From NCBI RefSeq assembly GCF_037975245.1, contig NC_092572.1, positions 23,230,489 to 23,294,488 on the forward strand: 64,000 nucleotides of DNA, in the 5' to 3' direction. The DNA is from Apostichopus japonicus (lineage: Eukaryota > Echinodermata > Holothuroidea > Aspidochirotida > Stichopodidae). A model generated the notes under the pieces. It was not told the origin of the DNA and did no database searches. It worked only from the letters and a program-made list of their open reading frames with translations. Of this stretch, positions 1-14,300 are shown piece by piece. Both the position numbers and the translations under genes were made by a program. Each line of letters begins with the position of its first letter. The first letter of the stretch is position 1.

Positions 1-105
1 GATCACTTAATTATGAAAATTATGTTGAATATGTTACATGCAGACCTACAGAATAATTGACATAACTGTAAAAATTTAATTAAGACTGTTGTTTTTCAAA
101 CTGAC

Positions 106-237
106 CTGACCAGCCTGTAGGAGTACATACTGCTGTAGGCTAGGGTTCTGTTGCTGTAACTGCTGTAGTTGCTGTAAATCCTGTAATGATATTTGCTGTA
201 TCTGCGTACCTCCGACACCAACTTGTTGAGGGTTGAT
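106..237 (-). CDS. POU2F1-like: POU2F-like coding exon 7, diagnostic QDLQQLQQLQQQN block
   Basis: This 44-codon exon lies between TTTATAG and GTCAGT. It starts INPQQVGVGGTQIQQ and contains the DLQQLQQLQQQN block that identifies the family. It ends in phase 0, so the next exon must lie beyond the left edge. Confidence 0.82.
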
Positions 238-3200
238 CTATAAACAATAAAAACAACAGACATTGTTAGTGGCGTTGTTAATGGCGTTGTAAGTGGCGTT
301 GTTCGGCTCTACCTATGTATCAAAACCAACACCCTTATGGGGACTGACCTGCAACCAACGAATGATACCAGACGATATTATTAAATAATAAACGGTGTTG
401 TACGACCTATCTTCGACCTGTCTTATGTCAATGAATAACCAATAAGAACAGTAGAAATTGCAGGGATTAATTTGGTGTTATTATTTGGTGTAACAGATTT
501 GAAGGCTCTGAATTTGGTCTCTTACAAAAAATACTATGTTTTCCTGTGTAAAGAAATGTGATATAGATCTTTGGAATTGTATAGCAATTTGACATTTCTT
601 TGCAAATCATTTTGGGATGCGATAACAGATAATTTATGCCCTGCAATATTATCTTAAATGGTATGAAGTATCCTAGTAACACCAACCTATGTTAAGTTTC
701 TGTACTACCAATGAAGAAGGCAGACAATATTTCGACACTGCTCTGGTACGATAAATGTTTTCAGTTAGATTTGCAACTTATTAAGACACATTATACTAAA
801 TGGTGGTGTATTGTGAATCTTAGCACCACCTACAACGACCCCGCATTGATCAGCAACGAATCGAGACAGCACACAATATTGTAATTACATGGTGCTGTAA
901 GGTGCACCCGAGTAATACCGCCATCAAAGTGTTTAACCTTTAAAGCCCTAAACGGTGTTCTGTAACCAATAAACACATCACTCGGTAAAACATAAACGAA
1001 GTTCGGGTCTTTTGCGTTGACATATTTTTTCTTAAATAGTTTAAATATTCAATTTGGATTCCAAGCTGTGAGTATGATTTCGGATCATTGCGAACAATCA
1101 AAGGATAAACTATTAATTAGTACTATTAATTATTGATTAATTAATTGATTAATTATAAGGGATTAGTGGATAATCTGGACTATAGTATGTGATTTGTAAA
1201 TAAAGACATATTTCACTGATTAGTTACGATATTACAGGAAATTAGGGTACAGTAAGTACCGAAAAACAAACGAAATGTCCAACGAAAATTGTTTTCCACA
1301 AGGGAACAACATTGAAGTAACATTCTGCCATTTTGAATATAGTTTCATTTCTTTCAGGGTTTTCCTGACAAGAGTACTGAGGTACTACGTAAAGGCTGAT
1401 TTTCAGGGGATCCATGAGTCTGGGATATCCAACTGGTTAGTCACTGCGTAGACTCTACAGTATATCACATTGTACAGCTTTGAACGGCCTTACCAATCAA
1501 TAAATTCAGAGTCATTAACAAACAGGTAACAGGCAAAATGGACAAGATTAATTACACAAAAACAAAATACAAAAAATGTCAAGATTATACTTCAAGAGTG
1601 TAGATGAAGTTTGCCAAAAGCATTCAAACACATAAAGCCCAACATCCCCATTCAACACCAAAACCCCATCCACACCCCCACCCCATCCCACCTCTTACCC
1701 CTTATACCCAATCTCAAACTCTTAACTAAACCATCCAAAGGACAGAATCAAACACACACACACATCATCTTAAAACCTCTCTGAAGGTCATACAAATCCA
1801 GGTGGGTCTCAGATCCTGATATATTCCCAATGCAGTTTGGAGGGGTGGGGTGGGGTGGGGTGGGGTGGGGTGGGGTGGGGTTGGGGTGGGGGTGGGACAG
1901 AACTGGGCATACTGTGTACATGACAGGCATTCTACAGGTACATTATCCATCATGCATGACATGGTTAGTTGATCCAGGCGCCAGAGAGTAATGCAGTTAA
2001 CAGTGTGTTGAAATGTGTCCACTGAAGCAATGGTGGGTGCAGAGCGGATAAACTGTTTAATCATAAATGTTTTTTTTTTTCACCGTATCACATTAAATGT
2101 AATGAGAAGACACGTATCTCATTACAGTCATAATGAAAAACAAAAGGGATGTCAGTGAATTGCACTGATATTAGTAAACAATTAACAAAACACGTCAACT
2201 TTTAATACAACACAAAAGCCACAAACACATAGTTATGAAACAAACATGGACATCCATGGATATTAACCTGTTTGTATTGGTTCATTGGACTTTCTGGCAT
2301 TGGACTGTCCTGTTTCCCTGAAGGAGTCCACGGCTTGTTACTGTCCATAAACGGCTGTTACAAACATGCAAACATTGACAATAACAACCCCTAAAAAGCA
2401 ACTTACTGTTCTAACGTTAAGGTGTTTTTTAAGTGGTGTGTCCTAGAATAACTAGCTGTTACATACATGCAAATATTGACAACATCCACTATTATAGCAA
2501 CTTACTGTTCTAACGTTAAGGTGTTTTTTAAGTGGTGTGTCCTAGAATAACTAGCTGTTACATACATGCAAATATTGACAACATCCACTATTATAGCAAC
2601 TTACTGTTCTAACGTTAAGGTGTTTTTTAATGTTGTGTGTCCTTGAATAACTGGCTGTTCATCCATGCAAACATGACATCCCCCATTATAGCAACTTACT
2701 GTTCTAATTTTAAGGTGTTTTTAATGTTGTGTGGCGCTGAATAACTGGCTGTTACAAACATGCAAATATTGACAACAACCCCAATTATAGCAACTAACTG
2801 GTCTAACATTAAGGTGTTTTTAATGTTGTGTGGCGCTAAATAACTGGCTGTTACATCCATGCAAACATGACATCCCCCATTATAGTAACTTACTGTTCTA
2901 ATTTTAAGGTGTTTTTTAATGTTGTGTGGCACTGAATAACTGGCTGTTACATACATGCAAACATTGACAGCTCATTACCACTCCCTTATAGCAACTTTCT
3001 CCTCTAGATCTAAACACACGATATCTTCGCTGTTACAAACATGGAACTCTGACAGATATTAAAAACAGCCTATCATCACCTAAACCTGTGCTCTACGGTA
3101 GATTCATGAAATAACAATGATGCAAAATAATTAGCCTGCCTTGACTTCTATTCCTGATTCCCTGAAGATGGGGGTAAATTATGCAAGGCTTTCACTATAT

Positions 3201-5321
3201 ACCATGCACCTGTCTGGTAACTCTGTACAGCTTGCAGGTACATTACATATATATATGTATATATGTATACATGTCTTGTGACTGACCATGATTTACTAAT
3301 ATTGTCATTTGGATTTGACTTTGACAGAATTTCAAACCCTTCTAACTTAAACAAACACACAAACAGACAATTCATAAATTTATCCTATTTATATCTATAG
3401 ACACCTTCAGGAGAAGATGGAACGAGTCACTTAAAAGACAATAAAAGTAATAAAATAAAACTGTTAGCAAACTGCTTATCCACTAGATAGCCTGTGTAGG
3501 AGAATGTGTAAAAGTAAGTTGGCATGACTTTTCGACCCTAGCAGGATCTTCTTCAAAGGCTAAATGACAAGTAACAGTAACAGAAGGGACAAAAACACAC
3601 ACAGAATACAGACAGGTTAATGAGCATGGTGAACACAAGGAGATGGATGTAAGGGGATTAGTTGACAAGGGATGGAGAGAAGAAAGAAAGAAACCAACAG
3701 GGGAAGAGGAGAGGTAGGAGATGTGTTCACCATGCTCATTAACCTGTCTGTTTTCTGTGCATGTTTTGTCACTTCTGTTACTGTTACTTGTCATATAGCC
3801 TTTGAAGAAGATCCTGCTAGGATCGAAACGTCAGGCCAACTTACTTTTACACACAAAAAATAATAACGATAAAAAAAAAAAAAGTAAAAAAGAAATCCTA
3901 CAACACAAAACGCTCTTTAGTTTCAGATCATCTCACCACTTCTAATCAGGATTTGGTTGTTCCTACTTGCTATAACCACATTCACAATTTTCTTACCTCT
4001 ATTTTTCTCTGCCTAAAAGATCATATCCACAACGTTAAAAACTTTTCTGAGCAAACTGGGATGCCAAAAAAAAGGGGGTAAACGTTTTTCGTTAAATTTG
4101 CCGATCAAAAATTCACTGCTGTCCCTAGGAAATTTCTTGATAGAGGTTATCTTACTCACACTGACCACCTGTATGCCTTGCAGCTGCTGTTGCAGTAATT
4201 GTAGTTGTTGGGCGTTAAGGCCAGATGCCAAGGTTACGGCATTGTTTTGGTTTTGAGCTAGACTGGTTGCGTACGAACCCATCGACGGTTGGCTGATGGT
4301 GGTCCTGATTTGGTTAGATGCTTGCAGAGCTTGCTGAGGCTGGGACTTAAAACAAAAGCAAACAAAATAGCAATTTTTTTTATTCAATAATACATTTTTA
4401 TTTATTTTTTTGTTTTATTCAATTTTTTTTTATTTAATATTTTTTATTTAATATTTTTATTCAATAATTCAAAATAGCCATTTTTTTGTATTCAATAAAA
4501 TAAATAGGTAAAACCTTTTTAAGTGTAATGATAGCAAGATAGTAAAAGGTCATCGTAACAGCACTAGGTTGCGGAATACCAGACTTTTCTGTTTTGATTT
4601 CAAGAAACAAAATAACAGCCCTATTTTTGCAGTTCCGGTAAAGGTAGTGTGAACTTCTCAAGATGATAATTGCAATCGAGCTTCGTCTTTTTCTTATTCC
4701 AAGAGCTAGGTCTAAATATTCAAAATGCAGAATCCTTATAAGCTGTAGCAAGCCTCCCCGAGGGAAACTTGCTGGTACATAAATACAACAAGACTACGGG
4801 AGAGTAAAGTATTGCTTAGCCCGTGTCTCTAACCCGTGACAGTAGTACTACAGATGGTGAGCCTCTCAAAGTTACAAACTATATCATTAAAGTGTCGAAT
4901 CCTCACAGCACTTCAAGAATAATATAAATACCATAAATAATAAAATATATAAATAAATACCATACAGTATATTAAAGTGCTGTTATCATGAAATAAAACA
5001 TGCTCAAGAGCACTGTACAAAAGAACCAATACCTGGTAACCTAAAAGTAATAACAACAGCAATAAAAGTAAAAAATGATATAAGACACAATTATAAACCA
5101 CAATAAAGAACATAAAATTATAAATATATATATAAAAATGGGCACAGTAAAGTGAATAAAACAACGAATAAGATTAATGCCCATACTCAAGCCTAAAAAG
5201 ATAAGTTTTCAAATGTCTGTACACACCATTGTGCATTTTTATATATGCATTATGGCCCAATTTTTGCATATATCTAGCAAAGTTGGGCAGTGCTTCTCTA
5301 CAGTATATTCCCTCTAAAACA

Positions 5322-5353
<32 letters not shown>

Positions 5354-8300
5354 AGTGATCTTCCCGCAAGCAGGAACTCGCGAAAGAAGCCATGGAGGCT
5401 TATAGACTCGCAAGCTGACCGTAGCCAATCTCTCGGCACACATCCATTTAACGTCCATGTCGGGAAGTTGTTATTGAACAACACCCTTGCCAGACGACAC
5501 ACATTGCTGTCGGCGGGGAATCGAACCGGGGATCTCATGACTGGGAGACGCCGGCGTTAACCACTAGGCTATACACTCCGCCTTCCTTCTTGAATTTTGC
5601 TAATCTATTTCTCGTTTTTAGATTTTTGTTAATTTGACATCCAGCCATTGAAGGAAAGACCACGTACATGAAGAGATAATCTGTTAGTTTAATCTGCTAA
5701 AATCACACCATGAATGGTAAAGTTAGACAGACAGACAGACAGACAGTGACACTTTAAAATATATCAAACTATCAAAATAATATTTTGTGGCACAGAGAAA
5801 TTTGTGGGGTACAAATTTTTTGGGGTTTGGGATCGAATGGTCAAGAATTCACTAATGAGCAGCAGCAGCAGAAAGGGTATAGAGCTCTACATAGGTCCCT
5901 TAACAAGATTCGAGGAGAATAGGCTTGATCCCAGAGACAATTTAGCCTTTGAATTTCATCGTACCCAAAACTCACAGTGTGACGTTAAATGATCGTTCTT
6001 TTCTCTTGTTTCAGTCGCTAAGCGTGGGACAGTCTTCCAGACCGTGTCAAAAACGCTCAGACTATTGATATTTTCAAGAAACTGATAAAACATTACCTGT
6101 TTGAACAAGCGTATGATAGTTAATGTCACGTAAGTGTCTCATAGCGCCTTTTGAATAACCTTTGTTGATATTGGTGCAATGTAAATGTTTCTGATTGAGT
6201 GATTGATTGATCAGACAGACATAATAACCTTTCAACCAAACCCAGAATTTGAAGAACCAACTAAGATATCAGCTCAGCTTTCTTTTTGGCTGTTTTTTTT
6301 TTGTCCGTCAGAGGTGACTTTAACCTCCGTGGCCAGATTACCGTGGCCAGATTACCGTGGCCAGATTACCGTGGCCAGATTACCGTGGCCAGATTACCGT
6401 GCACCTTACCTGCACTGCTGTAGCGGCCGCCGCCATTTGCTGGGCTGCTTGCAGATTCTGTAGGTTCTGAATGGTGATGGGGGCCTGGACCACCTGACCC
6501 CCCTGGAGAATCAGAGGGGCTGCACCGGTCCTCTGTAACACACAAAGATAACAGCACAAAATGAGTAATATTAATTCATTAGTTCAGAGCTCTATGACTG
6601 AAATCAAATAATGTTGCATGGAAGGGAATAATTTCATGGTCATATTTTGTGTACATAGCAGTTTTTGAAGGTTCTGACTCTGGTATCAAATAATATGGTT
6701 GCTGCGTAAAAACATACAAAATAAACTGCAATACATCTTTGCACTTATATAGCAGTTTGCCAATTTTGCAAAGCAGTTTGCGATGCAATACCGGGTAAAT
6801 TATTCCCTGCCATCAATTTCCAAATTTAGAGAGAGTAGTTTTTCTGAATAACTCATGTAAGACTGTTGACAATGAAGTTCTTACAGTTGACTAAAAAAAT
6901 TGAATCAATTACATTTTCATTTAAGACTCAAGACTCTCCATAAATCAAAACATAATTTTGTGTTTGTCTTTACTTCCAAGATATTATCAGAATTTGAAGC
7001 TTTAGGTAATTACATTAAGTGATTTAAGCAAATCTAACAAACTTGCATACATTATCAAATCACATCATCAATGCTACTGTACTTCGAATTGTCACTGATC
7101 ATCACCAACACGTCAAATGTACTAATATTAAGCTAAATTCCATGCAATGTCCAGTACGCGTAGCATACGTGTACAGTACATACATGTACGTACATTAACT
7201 AAGAACTGAGGGGCTTGCTGTTGCTGCAACTGTTGTTGGGCCGCTTGAACCTGGGCCACTGCTGCAGCAAGTTGGACCTGGGCCTGTGATACTGCCGAGA
7301 CCTGGCTAGTGGTGACCGAGGGTGCAACAGAGACGCCCGACAGTTGCCCCTGGGCTAACGAGGTGATGCCTTGGACCGCAGCAGGGAGAAGAGTCTGTTG
7401 TTGCACCTGGTGGGCCTGGACATGTTGTGCTTGGATAGGCTGTTGTTGCTGGACCGTCGAGACCACAGCTTGCGGGGTGATGATCACCTCTTGACCTGAC
7501 GGAAGGAAGACAAAAGAGATCACCAGACTTTGATAAATGCTGAAATGATTTGGTCCAATTTCTCTCTGTATTGCATACAGTACAGTTATAACACCTCAGA
7601 GCTCATTTTTAAGAAAATGTTATGGTTGTCCTTCGAACCAACCTTAAAAAACCTTACCTTCATATTCTAGAGGTTGTCCGAAGGATTTTTTGGTCGTCCA
7701 ATGAAAGCACCACAAAATACTTCTGGGGTTACCTGACGTGGTACATTACACACATCGTGTGCACTTAAGTTAGTAAATACTGTATATGCCCAGGGACTAT
7801 TATGTTAGGTACGTACGCACTGCGATTTTCTAACACTTGGATTTTTAAAGTGGCGTGCCTTGTGCGAGAGTTGTGCGTAAGTACAGTAATACTACAATGT
7901 ATAGATTTAGCCTTATAGGTGAGTACCATAATGTTAGGCTACGCAGGCCTAGTCTATCGACATGAGGCTTACATCTTACTCTTAATGACTAGTCTTACGG
8001 AGATAGACTGCGAGAATCTTGGACAGAACTGTGCATGTGGTATCCCCACATGCACAGTATAGTACTGCATACACGTTGTACTCCAGCTACTGTAGCTTGT
8101 CATATGTGCATGCGGCCGTGAGGGAGAAAGCAAGTGAGGATGAGGCCACCAGGGTCCTCAGTGTAAGAAGTATACGAAAATGTACCTAACCGTTAGTTCA
8201 TACGTACATTACAATATGCATATTCTGTCTCTACTAATAACAAAACGTGCTGACAAATTAGCGATGAGAAGGGGTGTGCATACATCAGTATGATCCCCTC

Positions 8301-11300
8301 GTTACTGAACGTAAATAATGTGATTTATTTCTGACCTTGTTTCTAATATGAATGGAGGGCAGATTTTGATTTTAAAGAATAGTCAATTTCCGAGATTTGT
8401 TCTGGTATTCATTTTGTGAGGTGGCCGCCACTCTGTTTTTTGCGACCCCCTCGCAAAAATATATTACCAACATAGTCGCCTCCCTGTTTCAGAGAAGGAA
8501 TTTAACAATGCAATGATTCCAATCCAACTTCTTTTACCCATGCCATCACCTGCCATTGAAAAATTGGCTGTGAACACTAAATCATAGCAACATAGAAATG
8601 TTCTTCTGCATATTTATCATAGCATTTTTATCTAAATTATTGTTAGGAACTTAGGACGATTGACATTAGGGTGTTTAAGAACATTTTCTGGGCAAACATG
8701 CCCCCAGACACCCCCTCCCCCTAAGGTTATGCTCTTGCCCTCCAGTCTCACAAACCAGTTAAGCCTCTCCCTGTAATGTCATGTAATAGCGAGGGAGAGA
8801 ATACCTTTAAAGAAACAGTCTGAAAGCAGGAAACATCTCATGTTATAAATCTAATTTACAACGGTCTGCTTCTATTCATTATTTAAATGCTTGGCTAGAA
8901 TTGGCTAATTAATATAATATATACTGAACTGTATGTAAAATGTGAAATTAATGTAAAATGAGAAATTTATGTTAAAAGTATGTCAAATGTTAAATTTAAG
9001 CAAAAAAAAGTGACAAAATTTATGACGTGCTACACTGTATGGAGTTCTTTACTTGGTTTCACTGACTACATACATACAGAATAAAACAGATATTGTTTAA
9101 CCTTTAAAGAGAGGTGAAGACCTAAACTGATCTGAGAGATGAGAATATCTCATTTTATTTCTATGGTACAATCTGTTTCTACCTGTTGCTTTCACTCTTG
9201 GCTAGATGCAGGATTGACAATTAATATGTAAAATGTTAAATAAACAATTTATATCTAAAGTGAAATATTTGAAACAACAAATTGGATGCAGTTCTTTTGA
9301 TTTAGGTTTCACTGGGGTTGTGCGGTAGAGAATAAGACCAGTCCAACACTAGACAAATGGAGTCTTGGTTATATTAGTACCGCTGTACCGACAGTACTGG
9401 TATATTGTACTGTAACTACTGTAAACCATATCCCGCTGTACAGCTCTATATAGGAGAGTGTGTGAATCACTAGAGACATTCAGTACTGTGCCATACAGTA
9501 CCACATTGTACTGTTATGTACAGGTATCGGTGATAACATTCAGTATGTACCACATAGTCCTAGTACTGTCAATAAGTGCAACTATGTATAAGTTTATGCA
9601 CCGATACACAAAGCATCCTACAATAATATTGCATCATACAAAAATATTGTATGATCATAATAATATATATCCACAATAATATTGTGTCATACAACATTGA
9701 ATCATAATAATATACTGTACATCAACAATCATATTATATCATACGAAAACACTGTATCATAATATGTAAACACAATAATATTGTTGCATATATGCTGTAG
9801 TGTTACCCAATTCACATGGTATCATACAAAAATATTGGATCATAAATTCATAATCCATGCCAAATCAACAGAATTTTGGGTCGATTCCATGTCGACCCTC
9901 TCAGAATCGCCTGAAATTGATATGGTGTCTTGTCACATGTCTCAAAGGATGAAATTGGGCAAAAGAATTTTTGAAAACCATTTGGTTGCTATGATACGGC
10001 CCCGTCTAGCAACCAAATCCAGATTGCATTTTAAGAGCCCTAACTTTGTGTCCTAAAAGCCCTAAGATTTTGACACATCTTTGTGACACAAAGATTGTGT
10101 CAAGTTTGGAGGCAATCTTTTGCATAAATGTTAAGTATTTTATGTCTGATATTGCAGATATTGTGGAAGACATGTGACCAGTCTTCGAATTTAACTAAAT
10201 TTGAGGAAATATACAGTCTCAATTTTTCGTAACAAGTAATTAAAATGGCAGAAAATGAGATAAGGGCCTTTTCTGGCCCTACTTTGAGTGTGCTCTATAT
10301 TCACAAGCAAAGGCATGTTTGAGTTCTAATTTGCATAGGATCCTTGTCCAGTGGTAGTTGTACAGGAAAAATGCAAAAAAAAAGTCAAGCAGGTCGTACG
10401 TTTTACGAACAGTGCCCTCAAACTTAAGAAATCTCACTTCTGGCCCTAATTGGGGGTCCAATTTGGGCCTGTGGGTAAATTTCATTTTTTCTTTAAATAC
10501 CATTTTTCAGGAGTGCATTGACCCTATTTTTAAAAACTCAAGTCCAAAAGTTGTGTATTTTGTGTTATCTACTCAAATTTTACGACTCGACCCATCGAAC
10601 CCCTTCTGCCTTGAAAAATTCCACCCATCCATTAAATATACAGTTACTGTAGGTGTTGATAAAGGGATAACATTGTCAGAGAGTTTAAAGATAAATTCTA
10701 TAAATGTTCTCAGCACAATGATACAAAGTCCAGCTTCATAATAATATTTAGAACAATTCCACTGTTGAAATCTTGAGCGAATTGTGCAATAATCTGTGTT
10801 TTTATCATGGGCTGCACTAATCAAGAAATGCTTTGTTTTTCTCTAAAAACCCAGTGAAAATGGATCATTATACAAAGTTCACTGGAAAAAAATATGCAAC
10901 TGTCTGTTAGGATGTTAATTTATGTTACCATGGTTACTGTATATAATCAAGTCACGTCACCAGACTTAAATAATTGATTATTTCAATTGTGGAGGTGTGG
11001 AGGGGGGCCAATTACTTTAGTCCCCCTCATCCCCCCCCAAAAAAAACACAGAAAATCAAATATATTTTGATCATGTGATGTCCATGTATAGCATCATAAA
11101 TTATTATATGTAATATACATTTATTTATGAAATGAATAAATTTCAATATATTGTCTGAACAACAGAGTAGGCAATCAAGTTGGGGGATGGGATGGGTTTA
11201 CATGGCTCTACACTTCACTAGTTTGTTGTTTGGTGTATTTTTTTCTTCTTCTTTTTGTACAGTATGTACAATTTGAACCATTAAATGAATGTCATGTGTT

Positions 11301-14300
11301 CCTATCTGTGCAGTTCCTTTAAGAAAAAAAGGAATGGAGAAGTGCCTGAAATGTACATTCTTGTTTTCATTATTGAATTTTATTAAGAGTACTCTGTACA
11401 GTACTCTACTGTATACTGTAACTTTTGATTGACACCATTTTCACGTCCCCCCTCCTTGCCCCTCCCCCTCCCCAAGCAAAGTAACAATTACACTGGTTAC
11501 TAACTATGTACAGTATGGGTCACATAATAGGACAGGCCCTGTATTTATCCCGCTGGGATTATTGATTCCTGTTCTAGCCAATTCTTTCTTTTCTCTGCCA
11601 AAAAAAATAGAAAGTTACCAGGATTATCCTGAGATGCTGCCTGGCTCTCACTCCCAACCGATGTATTCATGATGAGAACACCCTCTTGAGAATCTAGATA
11701 AAGACACACCATACAGAACAACATATAAGACTAACAGTTAAAACTCAGTTAGAATGACCCACTTTAACCCCTCTGGTGCCCCACCACAACTTGTTCCCTC
11801 CTCTTACCCCCTTCTCCTCCCTTCCACCACCTCCCACCACTGATCAGAATCCCAGTGAGTTTAAAATTGATGTGCGCTCATAGGAAGCATCCTCTCTTGG
11901 GGTTTATATGTAACTGACACACCATAAACACCAACAGATAAGACTAACATACTGTAAAGTCTGCTCAGCAGAGTACCCTGTTGGCCGTCTTCACAATACA
12001 ACCATCACAATCCCAAGGTGGCAGGTGAGTAAACAGTTAAAAGTTAAATCTGATCTATGACATCTACCATCTTTCAACAAATAGCCCCTCTCTCAACAAA
12101 TCTACCATCTCTCAACAAATCCTTCAGTTAAAATAACTGAATAAAATAAAACTGTTAGCAAACTGCTTATCCACTAAAGAGTCTGTGTAAGAGCCTGTGT
12201 AAAAGTAAGTTGGCCTGACGTTTCGGTACAGAGGCTCAGGTTAAAATTACTAGTGCAGTTTAAATAATGTGACCATTTAATGTAAAGTATTTAAATAGTA
12301 TTAAGTATCTACTGTAACTGTTAAGTGGTGTTAAGTAATTGAAGTATGTACTGAGTATTAAGTATTACAGGTAAGTGATGGTAAAGAAAAATTCACTCCT
12401 AATCCAATCTGTGTTACCATGACAATAAGTACTGGTTCTCAAACAAATTCAAGAATCTAAACAACTCATAATTTTTTTTTTCCACATTCTGGTCAATTTT
12501 GAGAGTCACCTGACAAGAGTTCATTCCCTTTAATAATCAAATGGCAGTTGGGACCGAGTTATGTGTGATAAATATACACCATGAAATAAGATTTTTCTTC
12601 AACAGAGCTCCGATTGTGGAAGTTCAGGTTTATCTCAACGGTCATCTATTCTTTGACAATCAAATCACAGATAGTGGTAGGGTTTGCTTCTCCTGTCAGG
12701 TTTCTACTTTCTTTTTATAAAAAGGAAGAAAAAATCCATTTCTCTTGATATGATTTTAATTTTTGTATTGTGTTAAATGAATTATTATTGATACAATTAT
12801 TATATACTACCTCTCTGTCTAATACTAGCATTACATGCAGTGAACTGCTCAGCTTGTCTCTAAATATGTTAGTCAAGTTTTATGTGTAAAAGTACCTGTA
12901 TGTGGGCCTGACGTTTCGATCCTTGCAGGGGCCTCTGAGAAGATCCTGCTAGGATCCAAACGTCAGGCCTACTTTTACTTTCACAAATGCTCTTTAATAC
13001 ACAGGCTCTTTAGTGGATAAGCAAGTTTGCTTACAGTTTTTGTTTTATTTTGAGTCAAGGTTTTTTATGTCAAAAATACCAATTGCATGGACGAAATTTG
13101 TAGTTCAACTTTATCTCTTCAACTTCAACACTAGTTTAAACTCTGTTCAAATCACTTCAATTCTACGTATCTGGACTAAAATGTCTCAAATCATTTAGCA
13201 TTAAACTTATTAACATCCAACATTGGGATAAGTTCTTTTCTTTCATTAATTTGCAACCTTGTTCCGCAGCAATACTACTGTACCCAAATTTGCAAAAATG
13301 CCTGTTTTTCAAAATCGTTTGACAATTTACATAAAGTTTCACTCAAAAGTTGCCGGTAGCCCTACAAGTCCGCTCCGATGATCTGACTTAAATTCCGACC
13401 CATTTATGCATAGAAAATGCAAAAGTCTAAAATAAATAAGTCTCATATATGCACTGCCATAACCACATGCACCTTGAAGAGACCCCTTTCATTCCATCCC
13501 GTAATTATGGAGAATAATTTGAAGGCGTGCAAATTAGCATCTCAGCTTCTCTGCCTCTCCTTACGCAAAGTATTCATCCCGTCTTCTCGGCTGAATCTTA
13601 CAAACTACTTTGTAAACATTAAGCCATCTTTATTCAATAAGTCCTAGTAGTAATAGAGGCCAGTCTAGCTAAACTCTCAGTTCACTTGCTCTGAATAATG
13701 CAAATATGCAAACGAAGCTAGCCACACAATAACTTGCACTGGCTCAAGGGTACAATGGGAAGCTGTTGAATAATTCCAAAATACTCTCTTTACACAAGAG
13801 CCAGCCTAAACTGAGCAGTGTAATGGTTAACACCCTCTATTCACAGGCTTTAAAGGAGTGAGCAGGCACTACAGTCAAAGAAACCCACAATTTTGGAAAT
13901 TAGTTCAAGAATGGGGGGGAGGGGGGTCATCAATCTGTATGTAAAAAAAACAAAATTTGAATTTTACGATTTCAGGTAATTAACGAGTCCTGGTAATGTA
14001 TGTATACCACTGTACAAATCTGGGTCTTCTATGCTATAAACAGTATATAATTCATATGTCCTAAAAATCAGATGTCATGTGAAGTATTATACTGTATTAT
14101 TCGTCTTTCTAGTAACATGGGTAAAAACAGTTGTACTGTAATGGCATAATGAGATCAATCTTAGCAGTAAAATACAGAGAACTTCAGTTTTGCAACTTGT
14201 GTCGAAATCAAGCGTGCTTCAATCATTATCTCCCTTGTAAGATATTCCTCTCACATCACATCCAACAGTCAACCAGATGCAGATCCAGAAAGTGGGGGTG

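Noticed and set aside
1748-2064. Pro/His-rich open frames
   Set aside because: They translate the (TGGGG)n microsatellite and have no splice-bounded support.
2353-2985. Tandem array considered as a CRISPR array
   Set aside because: The units are contiguous minisatellite copies without distinct spacers, in an animal intron.
3148-5164. Short minus-strand frames near the POU2F exons
   Set aside because: Apart from 4160-4345, they have no splice-consistent borders and are AT-rich or repeat-derived.
5330-5582. tRNA gene on the minus strand
   Set aside because: The A and B boxes are there, but the unit recurs with a common body and (TACA)n tail, so it is a SINE rather than a functional tRNA.
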